From Acidobacteriota bacterium (GTDB taxonomy: Bacteria; Acidobacteriota; Terriglobia; 20CM-2-55-15), in contig QHWY01000096.1 of NCBI GenBank assembly GCA_003223875.1, positions 1 to 64,000 of the forward strand: a stretch of DNA of 64,000 nucleotides, given 5' to 3'. Position 1 is the stretch's first letter; each line of letters starts with the position of its first letter. A program made the position numbers and the translations under genes. The notes under the pieces are model-generated. The model worked only from the letters and a program-made list of their open reading frames with translations. It did no database searches and was not told where the DNA came from. Below are positions 55,355 to 62,653 of the stretch, in pieces.

Positions 55355-55529
55355 CTCCCCTCCTAAGTTAGGAGGGGAGCCTGCGAGGACCGCGAAGCGC
55401 GAGCCCGATAGGGCGAAGCCTCAAAAGAAGTCCGAGCAGGCGGGGTGGTTCCCCTGCCGTTACTGGCAGTTGAGGGAACCACCCCGCCCTCGCTTACGCT
55501 CGGGCACCCCTCCTAACTTAGGAGGGGAG
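55355..55529. repeat. Hairpin-ended repeat element, complete copy A
   Basis: The 175-bp element has 23-bp perfect terminal inverted repeats (55355-55377 and 55507-55529), each of them itself a hairpin (cccctccta then taggagggg). Inside are the core gcgaagcgcgagcccg, atagggcgaagcctc and a 15-bp stem (ggcggggtggttccc with gggaaccaccccgcc) capped by ctgcc/ggcag. The DNA or RNA could fold almost completely. No open frame is convincing. It resembles a MITE-like or BIME-like non-autonomous element; copy B is at 60253-60440 and a bare core at 3783-3827. Confidence 0.85.
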
Positions 55530-55593
55530 TGGCCGCACTCCAATTCATTCACAGCTTCTCTGAGCGCCGACAGTGCGGCAGTTTAGACATCAC

Positions 55594-55612
55594 CGGCGGT
55601 CATAGACCGCCG
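55594..55612. repeat. REP-like palindrome, second copy
   Basis: The short palindrome cggcggtcatagaccgccg is followed by ctaca. It is the same type as the arms of the palindrome at 15902-15974 (cgcggtcatagaccgcg, ctaca), so both come from one repeat family. This copy is a single unit, not an inverted pair. Confidence 0.7.
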
Positions 55613-55682
55613 CTACAGATGAAACTGAGTCACCACCCGAATTCTCTCGCCCCTCTGGATTTGGATCTTTGCGTTTCAGTAA

Positions 55683-55699
55683 ATATCGTGTCACGATAT
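55683..55699. promoter_or_regulatory. Perfect 17-base palindrome upstream of pal
   Basis: The sequence atatcgtg t cacgatat has 8-bp arms around one base, 56 bases before the pal start. Its length and odd centre fit an operator for a dimeric regulator. No regulator can be named, and a short hairpin role is also possible. Confidence 0.45.
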
Positions 55700-55755
55700 G
55701 TTACGCATGCAAAAACTGATCGATCGCGACCATACATTTCAAAAAGGAGACGAAA

Positions 55756-56541
55756 ATGAGAAAACAATCTTTGCCTCACATAATGTATCTCTCTCTTTTT
55801 TTCGCGGTTTTTTGTTTTGTAGGCTGTAAAAAGAATGTCGCTGCCGCTCCTCCCGCTCCTCTACCGGTCGAACCGACGGCCGCGCCCCCACCGCCCGCTC
55901 CGACAATCACGCTGCGTGCGGCCCCGGCCGCAATTAATCGAGGCCAGTCTACGTCGCTCGAGTGGGAAGCAAAGAACGCGACGAGCGTCCGTATACAACC
56001 GGATGTTGGAAACGTTCAGTTGCAGGGTTCGCGACCGGTCACTCCGGCGTCGTCGGTAACCTACACCGCTACAGCAACGGGTCCCGGCGGATCTGTTTCC
56101 GACACGGCCCGCGTCACAGTCCGAATTCCGGCTGCCGCCGCGCCGGCTCCTCGTCCGGAGCCGCGGACTGAAGCGCGCCTCAGCATGGACGAAATGTTCA
56201 GGCAGAACGTACAGACAATCTACTTTGACTTCGACAAGAGTGACGTTCGTTACGACCAGGTCCCGAGACTGGAAGCCAATTCGTCATGGCTCAAAGGACA
56301 TCGCGGCATCAAGTTCAGGATTGAAGGGCATTGTGACGAAAGAGGCAGCGAGGAATATAACCTGGCCCTGGGTGACCGGCGTGCCAATCGCGTCAAGGAG
56401 TTCCTCGTCAAAGAGGGTGTTGACTCCTCGAGCATCAACACCATCAGTTATGGAGAAGAACGTCCCGTGTGCAGAGAGGCTACGGAAGATTGCTACCAGA
56501 GGAATCGGCGCGCGGCGTTCGTCCTTATTCCAGCGAGCTAG
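55756..56541 (+). CDS. pal: Peptidoglycan-associated lipoprotein Pal (OmpA-like)
   Basis: The 261-residue lipoprotein has a signal ending in the lipobox CFVGC, a Pro/Ala-rich linker, an Ig-like or bacterial beta domain (about 50-125, ITLRAAPAAINRGQSTSLEW, VTYTATATGPGGSVSDTARV), and a C-terminal OmpA domain: VQTIYFDFDKSDVR, then IEGHCDERGSEEYNLALGDRRA and SYGEERPVC. This domain binds diaminopimelate in peptidoglycan and tethers the outer membrane. The extra beta domain makes it longer than E. coli Pal (173 residues). No tol genes are next to it. Ribosome site aaggaga. Confidence 0.88.
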   Translation: MRKQSLPHIMYLSLFFAVFCFVGCKKNVAAAPPAPLPVEPTAAPPPPAPTITLRAAPAAINRGQSTSLEWEAKNATSVRIQPDVGNVQLQGSRPVTPASSVTYTATATGPGGSVSDTARVTVRIPAAAAPAPRPEPRTEARLSMDEMFRQNVQTIYFDFDKSDVRYDQVPRLEANSSWLKGHRGIKFRIEGHCDERGSEEYNLALGDRRANRVKEFLVKEGVDSSSINTISYGEERPVCREATEDCYQRNRRAAFVLIPAS

Positions 56542-56556
56542 GGCGCGCGGGCCGAG

Positions 56557-57354
56557 CTACTTGCTCGGTTCCGCCATCGATTTTTTGTACGCCGCCGCCT
56601 CGGTCGCTGAAGGAATCATCTCCATCAAGTCAGTGCCGGGAGGGATCAGCCGGAGTGGAAGCTTGTCTCGCGGAGTCCACGGCTTTGTATAGGCCTTGGG
56701 ATCGTCGAGCGTGACGGTCAACTCGAGCGTGTTCTGATTCAACCGGTGATAACGTTCGACGACGCGCAACTGATCGCTGTGCGGGTCGCCCGCATTATCG
56801 AGCCAGGTACGTTCATCGGTCCCGGCGGTGTCGACGACAAACGTGTAGTCATCTTCCCAGCGGCCGACGGAGTAGCCGTACCAGCGCGGATCGGGATCCT
56901 TCGGAAGCTGGCGGCCGTCGGTCCAGATCACGCGCCACCGCTTCTCGAACATGTAGAGCATGAGGACCGACTCCGGAGTCTGCAGGATCTGGACCGGACG
57001 CAGTTCGTAAAGAAGGATGCGCGGGAATCCCGCGGGATCGCCCATCGTCGATAGCGGGTCGTTGACTTCTGCCATCGGAACCATGCGCGATCCGTTTCCC
57101 GATTTATGTGTCTTGCCGAGTTGTTCTCCCCAAGGCGTCAGCGGGGGTGTTGGATAACCGGTTCCATTGATGCCTGCGTTTCCCGCATCCCAAATTCCGG
57201 CAAGATCGCGGCGCGGCGCCGGACCCGCCGCCTGCTGCGGATTCGCGGTTTGCACACGGCCCGGGTTATTCCAGGGCTGGTACTGCCCGAATGATTCGAC
57301 CGTCAGCGTTAGAATGGCCGCGGCCATCAGGCTAAAGTGGGACACTTGCTTCAT
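56557..57354 (-). CDS. Exported hypothetical protein of a DUF6152-linked type
   Basis: A 265-residue protein with a signal peptide (LMAAAILTLTVESFGQ). It has RRDLAGIWDAGNAGINGTG, PLTPWGEQLGKTHKSG, LYMFEKRWRVIWTDGRQLP and YSVGRWEDDYTFVVDTAG. Proteins with this plan occur many times in Acidobacteria genomes next to DUF6152 proteins. The function is not known. It lies 15 bases after the DUF6152 gene on the same strand and ends 15 bases from the convergent pal. Confidence 0.65.
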   Translation of the reverse strand: MKQVSHFSLMAAAILTLTVESFGQYQPWNNPGRVQTANPQQAAGPAPRRDLAGIWDAGNAGINGTGYPTPPLTPWGEQLGKTHKSGNGSRMVPMAEVNDPLSTMGDPAGFPRILLYELRPVQILQTPESVLMLYMFEKRWRVIWTDGRQLPKDPDPRWYGYSVGRWEDDYTFVVDTAGTDERTWLDNAGDPHSDQLRVVERYHRLNQNTLELTVTLDDPKAYTKPWTPRDKLPLRLIPPGTDLMEMIPSATEAAAYKKSMAEPSK

Positions 57355-57369
57355 GACTTACCTCTCGGG

Positions 57370-57765
57370 CTACTGTGGTGGCGAAGCTCCATCGGGTTGA
57401 GGGCCAATAGCAATGAGTGTCTCCCCGTTCGCGAGCAGGACTTTGACAATCCTTCCCACTGGCGCGCCGTTCTTTACGGGCTGCAACGCGACGGTCACGG
57501 GATCGCCGGCTTTAAAAGAAGTGCGCCGCCAGCCCCGGGATGACATGGTCGTAGGATTCTGTGTCTCGACACTCCAGTTGCGAACGGCCCCTGTATCATC
57601 CTTTGCATCGAATTTCAGAAAGCAGTGGGGATTCGCCCAAATCCACTCCGTGACCGTACCTTTCAGCGTCAGCTCTCTCTCCGTATCGAAGGTCGCGGCA
57701 CCGTGATGAGCGATGATCGGCACTGCTGTCACTATAACGGCCGCAATAACGAGCGATATTTTCAT
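57370..57765 (-). CDS. Exported DUF6152-family protein
   Basis: ATG 57765 has a clear ribosome site (ggagg) and gives 131 residues. The signal peptide (VIAAVIVTAVPIIAH) is followed by HHGAATFDTERELTLKGTVTEWIWANPHCFLKFD and GDPVTVALQPVKNGAPVG, the conserved blocks of DUF6152. The protein is periplasmic; the conserved His pair may bind metal. It lies between a cytochrome c gene and an associated hypothetical gene in the same direction, which hints at one operon. Confidence 0.78.
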   Translation of the reverse strand: MKISLVIAAVIVTAVPIIAHHGAATFDTERELTLKGTVTEWIWANPHCFLKFDAKDDTGAVRNWSVETQNPTTMSSRGWRRTSFKAGDPVTVALQPVKNGAPVGRIVKVLLANGETLIAIGPQPDGASPPQ

Positions 57766-57784
57766 AAAGCCTCCATTAACCGAA

Positions 57785-58891
57785 CTACTGACGACGTGGC
57801 GTTGATGGCACCGGCTTCGAGAACCGGGCCGCGTCGATCGCAACATTAGGCTCGACGGACGTCAGCTCATAGGTGGAACGGCCATCCAGCCATGTCACCG
57901 TCCATTTAAACGGCACTTTCACTCCAGCTACGTCACGATAGCCGCTGTAGTCCACGCGCGTTACGACGCGTCCGACTGGGGAGTTCGAAAACCGTACCAG
58001 GCGTGTAAGCAGCCCGGTCTCCACATCGAAACACAACGTCGCCGTACCTCCATTGGCAGTGTTTCCCTGGACCACATTCACTTCGCGGTCGTTGATGAGC
58101 GTCGGGAACCCCACACGCCAGTTGGTCAGTGACTGTTTAATCCTCGCGGGAAAGAATACCTCAGACTCCAGCTTCGCGCCATCCAGCTCCTGGCCGGTGA
58201 TTGCGATCACGGGCATCGGCTTGTCGGTTGCGGGAGCAGCAACCCAGCCGGAGTTACCGTTCAGTGTCCACGTGGTGTCGCCTGAGGGCGGGTGCGCGAT
58301 GATTATGCGCTGGGCGGGCCCTCTGGCATACATTTCGAAAGGGCTCTTTTCGGCATCGTCAAAAGCGTTGTAATTACCTTTCCCGCTAAAGCTCGTGAAA
58401 GCCCCGACACGCTCGGCGCCCCCTAGGGCACGCAAATACTTGTCGAGAATTTGATCGGCGGTTGGCTGGCCGGAGGCTTGCTGAATCGGATCGCCGGGCT
58501 CTTCAGGCGGCGGACTGCTATATAAAAGGTCCAGGCTCGGCATGACGTTTGGCCGCGATGTGCCGCGATGACATGTGTTGCATGTGACGACCTGCCGCCC
58601 ACCAAAATACGTCTGGTTGACGCCGCTAACCATCTGCATCATCCGGCGCGCCATCTGCTTTCGCGGATTATCGTCGGCATACCGCGCCCAATCGCCGCCG
58701 CTTTTCTCGGCATGACAATCGGTGCAGTTGAGTCCCAGTGCTGCGGAGAAGAAGCCCATGGTGCCCATGAACTGATCGATGGGAATACCCTTCAGGATCT
58801 GGACGTTCTTAAAGACTTCTTCCGCCATCGGCGGTCGCTCGCCGGCCGGAGCTTGAGCGACTGTAAGCGCCACGGCCAAGACCCACAACAC
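57785..58891 (-). CDS. PRC-cytochrome-c-subunit-like di-heme protein
   Basis: GTG 58891, two bases after the previous stop, gives 368 residues with the signal WVLAVALTVAQA. The N-terminal part has two heme sites, NCTDCHAEK and CNTCHRG, with conserved Met/His around NVQILKGIPIDQFMGTMGFFSAALG, as in the photosynthetic reaction-centre cytochrome c domain family found widely in Acidobacteria without photosynthesis. The C-terminal 200 residues form a separate beta domain (VGAFTSFSGKGNYNAFDD, GYRDVAGVKVPFKWTVTW), like outer-membrane lipoprotein-sorting (LolA-like) folds. It probably shuttles electrons in the periplasm. Confidence 0.76.
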   Translation of the reverse strand: MLWVLAVALTVAQAPAGERPPMAEEVFKNVQILKGIPIDQFMGTMGFFSAALGLNCTDCHAEKSGGDWARYADDNPRKQMARRMMQMVSGVNQTYFGGRQVVTCNTCHRGTSRPNVMPSLDLLYSSPPPEEPGDPIQQASGQPTADQILDKYLRALGGAERVGAFTSFSGKGNYNAFDDAEKSPFEMYARGPAQRIIIAHPPSGDTTWTLNGNSGWVAAPATDKPMPVIAITGQELDGAKLESEVFFPARIKQSLTNWRVGFPTLINDREVNVVQGNTANGGTATLCFDVETGLLTRLVRFSNSPVGRVVTRVDYSGYRDVAGVKVPFKWTVTWLDGRSTYELTSVEPNVAIDAARFSKPVPSTPRRQ

Positions 58892-58893
58892 GG

Positions 58894-59106
58894 CTATCTG
58901 ACCTGTCCTTGCGGATTGCTGTTCCGGACAACTTCCCGGAAGCCTAACTTCTCGCCGTACCAAGCCACAGCTTGCGCGACATCGGGCACGCTAATCGCAA
59001 CATGATTCAGTCTTACGCCGGCTTGGCCGGCGGGACTTTGCGCCACCAAAGTTTGAATCGCTGTTCCAATCAGGATTCCTGCAACGAATAAGAAGAAACC
59101 ACACAT
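58894..59106 (-). pseudogene. Truncated VOC/glyoxalase-domain protein with an N-terminal membrane segment
   Basis: ATG 59106 (ribosome site ggagatc) gives 70 residues: a signal segment (FFLFVAGILIGTAIQTL), then VRLNHVAISVPDVAQAVAWYGEKLGFREVVRN and a stop at 58894. Only the first strand-helix part of a VOC module is present, with the first metal His. Normal modules are about 120 residues. The 3' part seems to have been lost where the cytochrome gene begins two bases later. Confidence 0.55.
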
Positions 59107-59472
59107 AGAAGATCTCCCTTCAGCAAGCTGTAACCAGCTTGACCGCAGTCTGCCATCCATGGCATGCGCCAAACCATCCATGGGGCGCAAAGACCCTTCA
59201 CCTTGTTTTCATAGAACTCTTGGCACTACAGCAAATCCGCTCGACGGTACTTCACCGGGCAGAGACAGTCAAGCAGTCTCATAAGGCATCCTTGGTGGCG
59301 ATGAAATATGACGAATCGCCGCAGATCTCGGTCGCTCTGTGGCTGCTGGCGGCATCGCGAGAAATGAAAATGCTCAACGACATCCGCAGCGTCTTCAAGT
59401 CGCTGTTCCGAAGAGGCAATGATCTCGACAGTATGTTTGTGGCTGACGTTACCATGCTAGCATTACTCCTCG
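59107..59472. other. Stretch without an assignable gene
   Basis: A plus-strand frame is open here (59139-59534) and reads KYDESPQISVALWLLAASRE, then MLNDIRSVFKSLFRRGNDLD, but I cannot connect it with a known family, and it overlaps a better small gene at 59473. It may be the remainder of the gene upstream of the AbiEii-like pair. No RNA gene or repeat was seen. Confidence 0.3.
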
Positions 59473-59646
59473 ATGGCCCGAAAGAAGTCGAAGCCAAAAC
59501 GTCCGGCGCCACGATTTTCGGATCCCTACCGTGATTTGTGGGTTTCACTGGCTCCGGCCCAGCGGTTGAGGCGCTCCTGGCGATTGCGGCTGAGACTGCG
59601 AGATCCCGAGATGAGCCACGATGCGAAGACTTTTCAGAGCCTTTGA
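59473..59646 (+). CDS. Small basic protein upstream of a nucleotidyltransferase gene
   Basis: ATG 59473 gives 57 residues: MARKKSKPKRPAPRFSDPYR, DLW, then AQRLRRSWRLRLRLRDPE and HDAKTF. The pattern DPY-x-DLW followed by an RLRRSWRLR helix is one I associate with small proteins placed just before AbiEii-like nucleotidyltransferases; this is a memory of family context, not a search. The end overlaps the start of that gene by 26 bases. It may be an antitoxin-like partner. Confidence 0.5.
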   Translation: MARKKSKPKRPAPRFSDPYRDLWVSLAPAQRLRRSWRLRLRLRDPEMSHDAKTFQSL

Positions 59647-59851
59647 GCGTGTCGGGCTCGACTACCTGCTGATTAGCGGCCAAGCCAGCGTTCTCTCGGG
59701 TGCAGCCATGTTTTCGGAGGACATTGATCTCTGGATCCGCCCTACTGTTCCGAATGCGCGTAAGCTTTTAAAAGCTTTGGCCGAACAGCGCGCCCGCGTG
59801 CATCGACTGACTCCACCGCTGACTCTGCGAATTACTGCCGAGACGCTTTGA
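59621..59851 (+). pseudogene. Truncated AbiEii-like nucleotidyltransferase
   Basis: From ATG 59621 the 76 residues show LDYLLISGQASVLSGAAMFSEDIDLWIRP, the G-x-A and S-x-D-I-D metal site of MNT/AbiEii nucleotidyltransferases, then LLKALAEQRARVHRLTPPLTLR. Usual members are about twice as long. The frame ends where it overlaps the end of the convergent cytochrome gene, so the 3' half appears lost in a rearrangement. Confidence 0.55.
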
Positions 59852-60254
59852 ACAGGATTTGCTTCAGGATCTGAACTTCGCGCGGCAGTTCGTCCTTGCC
59901 GGATGGAAATTGGTTGAAGCGGAGAATGTAGGCGACGACGTCGACGTCCTCTTGCCGCGAGAGTGAGCCCGGACGGTCCGCGGGCATCGAGATGCGGATT
60001 CGATCGAACAGGTCGCCCACGGTCAAGCCGTCCCAGTTCGCCATGAACGCGCCGCCAGTTAGCCCGGGTGTCATATCCGCGCCTTCTAATGTCCGCCCAT
60101 GACAATTCGCGCATGCCTCGAGGTAAACCGCTTCACCACGCTTAGCCTGCCCGTCACTGTAGACACCGTCCCAGACTGTGCGTTGAGTGTCTTGCGCGCG
60201 GGTGGGGAAATAAGTCGGCCAGAAACTGACTAACGCAGCAATCAAGAGCAGCAT
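59832..60254 (-). CDS. Exported single-heme cytochrome c
   Basis: I place the start at ATG 60254: the 140-residue product then begins with a signal peptide (MLLLIAALVSFWPTYFPTRAQ) followed by RTVWDGVYSDGQAKRGEAVY, the heme site CANCHG, and the distal Met region SMPADRPGSL and VDVVAYILRFN. The frame is open to 60464 but those residues are coded by the repeat element. The ATG straddles the end of the element, and the element's last hairpin arm (gaggagggg) forms the ribosome site. A remnant of a quinoprotein dehydrogenase gene lies just upstream on the same strand, and such cytochromes are its usual partner. Confidence 0.78.
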   Translation of the reverse strand: MLLLIAALVSFWPTYFPTRAQDTQRTVWDGVYSDGQAKRGEAVYLEACANCHGRTLEGADMTPGLTGGAFMANWDGLTVGDLFDRIRISMPADRPGSLSRQEDVDVVAYILRFNQFPSGKDELPREVQILKQILFKASRQ

Positions 60255-60440
60255 TCCCCTCCTCGCAGAGGAGGGGTGGATGCGCCGAGCGAAGCGAGGC
60301 GCAGACGGGGTGGCGCGAAGCGCGAGGCCGATAGGGCGAAGCTTCAATAGAAGCCCGGCCGAACTGTTTCGCCGAACTGACCACCCCGGCGCGCCAGCCC
60401 GCTGGCTGTCGCGCCACCCCTCCTCTGCGAGGAGGGGAAT
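60253..60440. repeat. Hairpin-ended repeat element, complete copy B
   Basis: The 188-bp element has perfect 27-bp terminal inverted repeats (60253-60279 and 60414-60440), each containing the hairpin cccctcct..aggagggg. The core gcgaagcgcgaggccg, atagggcgaagcttc matches copy A. The stem arms are less similar than the ends. It lies between the broken quinoprotein gene and the cytochrome c gene. No target-site duplication is evident. Confidence 0.85.
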
Positions 60441-60460
60441 GTTCGCAATGTTCCGCACAA

Positions 60461-60598
60461 TCACCTCGCGTCATCCGGCAGACGGTACGCAATACATTCG
60501 CCCGGGTAGTTGCCGCCGCTGACAGCAACCACAACCTACTGCTTGCCGTTAACCATGTAGGTCATGGGCGATCCGGTAGAAGTATACATGGGAATGGC
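60461..60598 (-). pseudogene. C-terminal remnant of a PQQ-dependent dehydrogenase
   Basis: On the minus strand the bases read IPMYTSTGSPMTYMVNGKQ, a TAG stop, then VVVAVSGGNYPGECIAYRLP and a stop at 60461. This is the well-known last part of quinoprotein dehydrogenases, in which KQY-x-VVVA follows PMTYMVNG; TAG stands for the Tyr codon. The upstream 500 or more residues are absent. It abuts and partly underlies the start of the divergent cytochrome/copper gene. Confidence 0.65.
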
Positions 60599-60608
60599 TT
60601 CTGGTAAG

Positions 60609-62555
60609 ATGCTCAGGGTGTTCGGCGTCGCGCTTATCACAGTCACTCTAATTGGGGCTCCGCTACAAGCCCCGACCTACACTAAGAACATCGCGCCACT
60701 CCTGGCGGAGCGCTGCGGCATGTGTCACGTCGCGGGAGGCTCGGCGCCGTTCAGTCTACTCACCTACGCGGACGCGAAGCGCCACGCGACGGAGATCGCA
60801 ACCGCCACTCGGACACGCTACATGCCGCCCTGGAAGGCTGATCCTGAAAATGGTCCATTCGTCGGCCAACATCCGTTGACCGACGATGAAATCGAGCGTA
60901 TCCAGCAGTGGGTTGCTGGGGGCGCTATTGAGGGTGAAGCAGGCGACGCGCGCGCATCCACAGTGCCGCCGTACCAATCGAGCGGGTGGCGGTTGGGCCC
61001 GCCCGACCTCATCGTCACGCTGCCGCAGGCGTACTCGCTTCAAGCTGAAGGTACCGATGTCTTCCGCGTTTTCGTCCTTCCCGTGCCTATCGCAAAAACG
61101 CGGTTCGTACGCGGTTTCGAATTCCGGCCGGGCAACTCTAGAGTAGTCCACCACGCGAACATTCGACTCGACAAAACGTCCGCTTCCCGGGCGCTCGACG
61201 AAGCCGACCCCGAACCTGGTTATAGCGGTTTGATCGCGCGATCTGCCGGCTATCCCGAAGGACACTTCCTCGGCTGGACTCCGGGACAGGTTTCGCCACT
61301 GCTGTCGAAGGAACTCAGTTGGCAGCTCGATCCTCACACCGACCTCGTCATCGAGACACACATGCAGCCGAGCGGCAGTCGCGAAAGGGTGCAGCCATCG
61401 ATCGGGCTGTACTTCAGTGACACGCGGCCCACGCGCACGCCGGCGATGCTGCGCCTCAGCCGGCAGAACATCGACATTCCCGCCGGCGACTCGCAATACA
61501 TCGTCACCGACTCGTACGTGCTGCCGGTTGACGTCGACGTCGTGGCGGTGCAGCCGCACGCGCACTATCGCGGACGCGACATCCTTGGTGAAGCTACTTT
61601 GCCGGATGGCACCACGCAGCGGCTCATTCACATCGCCGACTGGGACTTCCGATGGCAGCACGTCTTTCGGTTTGAACAGCCGCTTCATCTCCCGAACGGC
61701 ACGACGCTCTCGATGCGCTGGGTGTACGACAACTCGCCAAACAATCCGCGCAATCCGGAGCGGCCGCCGAAGCGCGCGCGGTGGGGTCAGCACTCGTCGG
61801 ACGAAATGGGCGACTTGTGGATTCAGGTGCTGACGCGCAACGAGGCGGATCTCGTCACGCTGACGCGCGACTTCCGGGCCAAAGCGGCGGCCGAGGACGT
61901 CAAGGGCTACGAAGCCGAAATCGAGCGGCATTCTCACGATACCGGTCTTCACGACGATGTGGCGCTGTTGTATCTCGAAATCGGCCGGCCCGGCGCGGCA
62001 GTAGCGCATTTCGAGAAATCGCTCGCGCTGAAGGGACGCTCCGCGCCTGCGCACTACAACCTCGGCACCGCTCTCTCTTCCGCCGGGCGGCTCGACGAGG
62101 CGGTGGAGCAGTTCCGGCACGCCACTCAGATCGATCCGAAGTACGCCAACGCCCACAATAATCTCGGCAGCGTCCTGCTCGCTCAGGGAAAGCGAGACGA
62201 AGCGCTCCATGAATATCGCGAAGCGGCTCGACTACGGCCGCAGTCGGCTTCCGCACTGCAGAATTTGTCCTGGGTACTGGCCACTGGCCGTAATCCATCG
62301 CCCCGCGACATTGATGAAGCCGTGGATGCTGCCGAGCGCGCGGCCGGTCTAACAGGACGACGCGACGCGCGCGGCCTCGATGTGCTCGCCGCCGCTTACG
62401 CCGCGGCTGGCGAGTTCAACCGCGCGCAGGATGTTGCGGCGGCTGCACTGCGGCTAGGGCCGGACGACCCACTCGCTACCGAAATCCGCCAGCGCCTCGA
62501 GCTGTACCGTCATCGCCGGCGATACATCTCGCCGGATCCCACCAAGCGGGAATAG
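60609..62555 (+). CDS. Exported heme c / copper monooxygenase-like / TPR protein
   Basis: Start ATG 60609 is used because upstream codons lie in the quinoprotein remnant; ATG 60597 or 60591 are possible. The 648-residue product has a signal (FGVALITVTLIGAPLQA), a heme site CGMCHVAGG with the later TRYMPPWKADP, then a domain like copper type II ascorbate-dependent monooxygenases: SRVVHHANI, PHTDLVIETHMQPSG and AVQPHAHYRGRD supply His/Met ligands. From about residue 435 there are TPR repeats (AHYNLGTALSSAGRLDEAVEQF, AHNNLGSVLLAQGKRDEALHEY). The substrate is unknown. Confidence 0.77.
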   Translation: MLRVFGVALITVTLIGAPLQAPTYTKNIAPLLAERCGMCHVAGGSAPFSLLTYADAKRHATEIATATRTRYMPPWKADPENGPFVGQHPLTDDEIERIQQWVAGGAIEGEAGDARASTVPPYQSSGWRLGPPDLIVTLPQAYSLQAEGTDVFRVFVLPVPIAKTRFVRGFEFRPGNSRVVHHANIRLDKTSASRALDEADPEPGYSGLIARSAGYPEGHFLGWTPGQVSPLLSKELSWQLDPHTDLVIETHMQPSGSRERVQPSIGLYFSDTRPTRTPAMLRLSRQNIDIPAGDSQYIVTDSYVLPVDVDVVAVQPHAHYRGRDILGEATLPDGTTQRLIHIADWDFRWQHVFRFEQPLHLPNGTTLSMRWVYDNSPNNPRNPERPPKRARWGQHSSDEMGDLWIQVLTRNEADLVTLTRDFRAKAAAEDVKGYEAEIERHSHDTGLHDDVALLYLEIGRPGAAVAHFEKSLALKGRSAPAHYNLGTALSSAGRLDEAVEQFRHATQIDPKYANAHNNLGSVLLAQGKRDEALHEYREAARLRPQSASALQNLSWVLATGRNPSPRDIDEAVDAAERAAGLTGRRDARGLDVLAAAYAAAGEFNRAQDVAAAALRLGPDDPLATEIRQRLELYRHRRRYISPDPTKRE

Positions 62556-62631
62556 CCACAAAAAGGCACAAAATTCACAAAACGTTCTGATTTCAATTTC
62601 GATCTCTTGTGTTTCTTGTGCCTTTTTGTGG
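62556..62631. terminator. Inverted repeat after the heme/copper gene
   Basis: The arms ccacaaaaaggcacaa (62556-62571) and ttgtgcctttttgtgg (62616-62631) pair over 16 bases with a 44-base loop. It starts at the stop codon of the gene upstream. It may end transcription or be a dispersed repeat; the large loop and A/T arms make it a weak intrinsic terminator. Confidence 0.45.
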
Positions 62632-62653
62632 GCATTTTTCTTAGCATAGGCCG

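Noticed and set aside
60255-60464. N-terminal extension of the cytochrome c protein
   Set aside because: These codons fall on the repeat element; a proper signal peptide begins at ATG 60254.
60756-62210. 484-residue minus-strand frame opposite the heme/copper/TPR gene
   Set aside because: It is Arg-rich, has no recognisable motif, and mirrors a plus-strand gene with clear heme, copper and TPR motifs.
62556-62631. Riboswitch or structured RNA
   Set aside because: Only one long pair of A/T-rich arms with a large loop is seen, no conserved core that I recognise.
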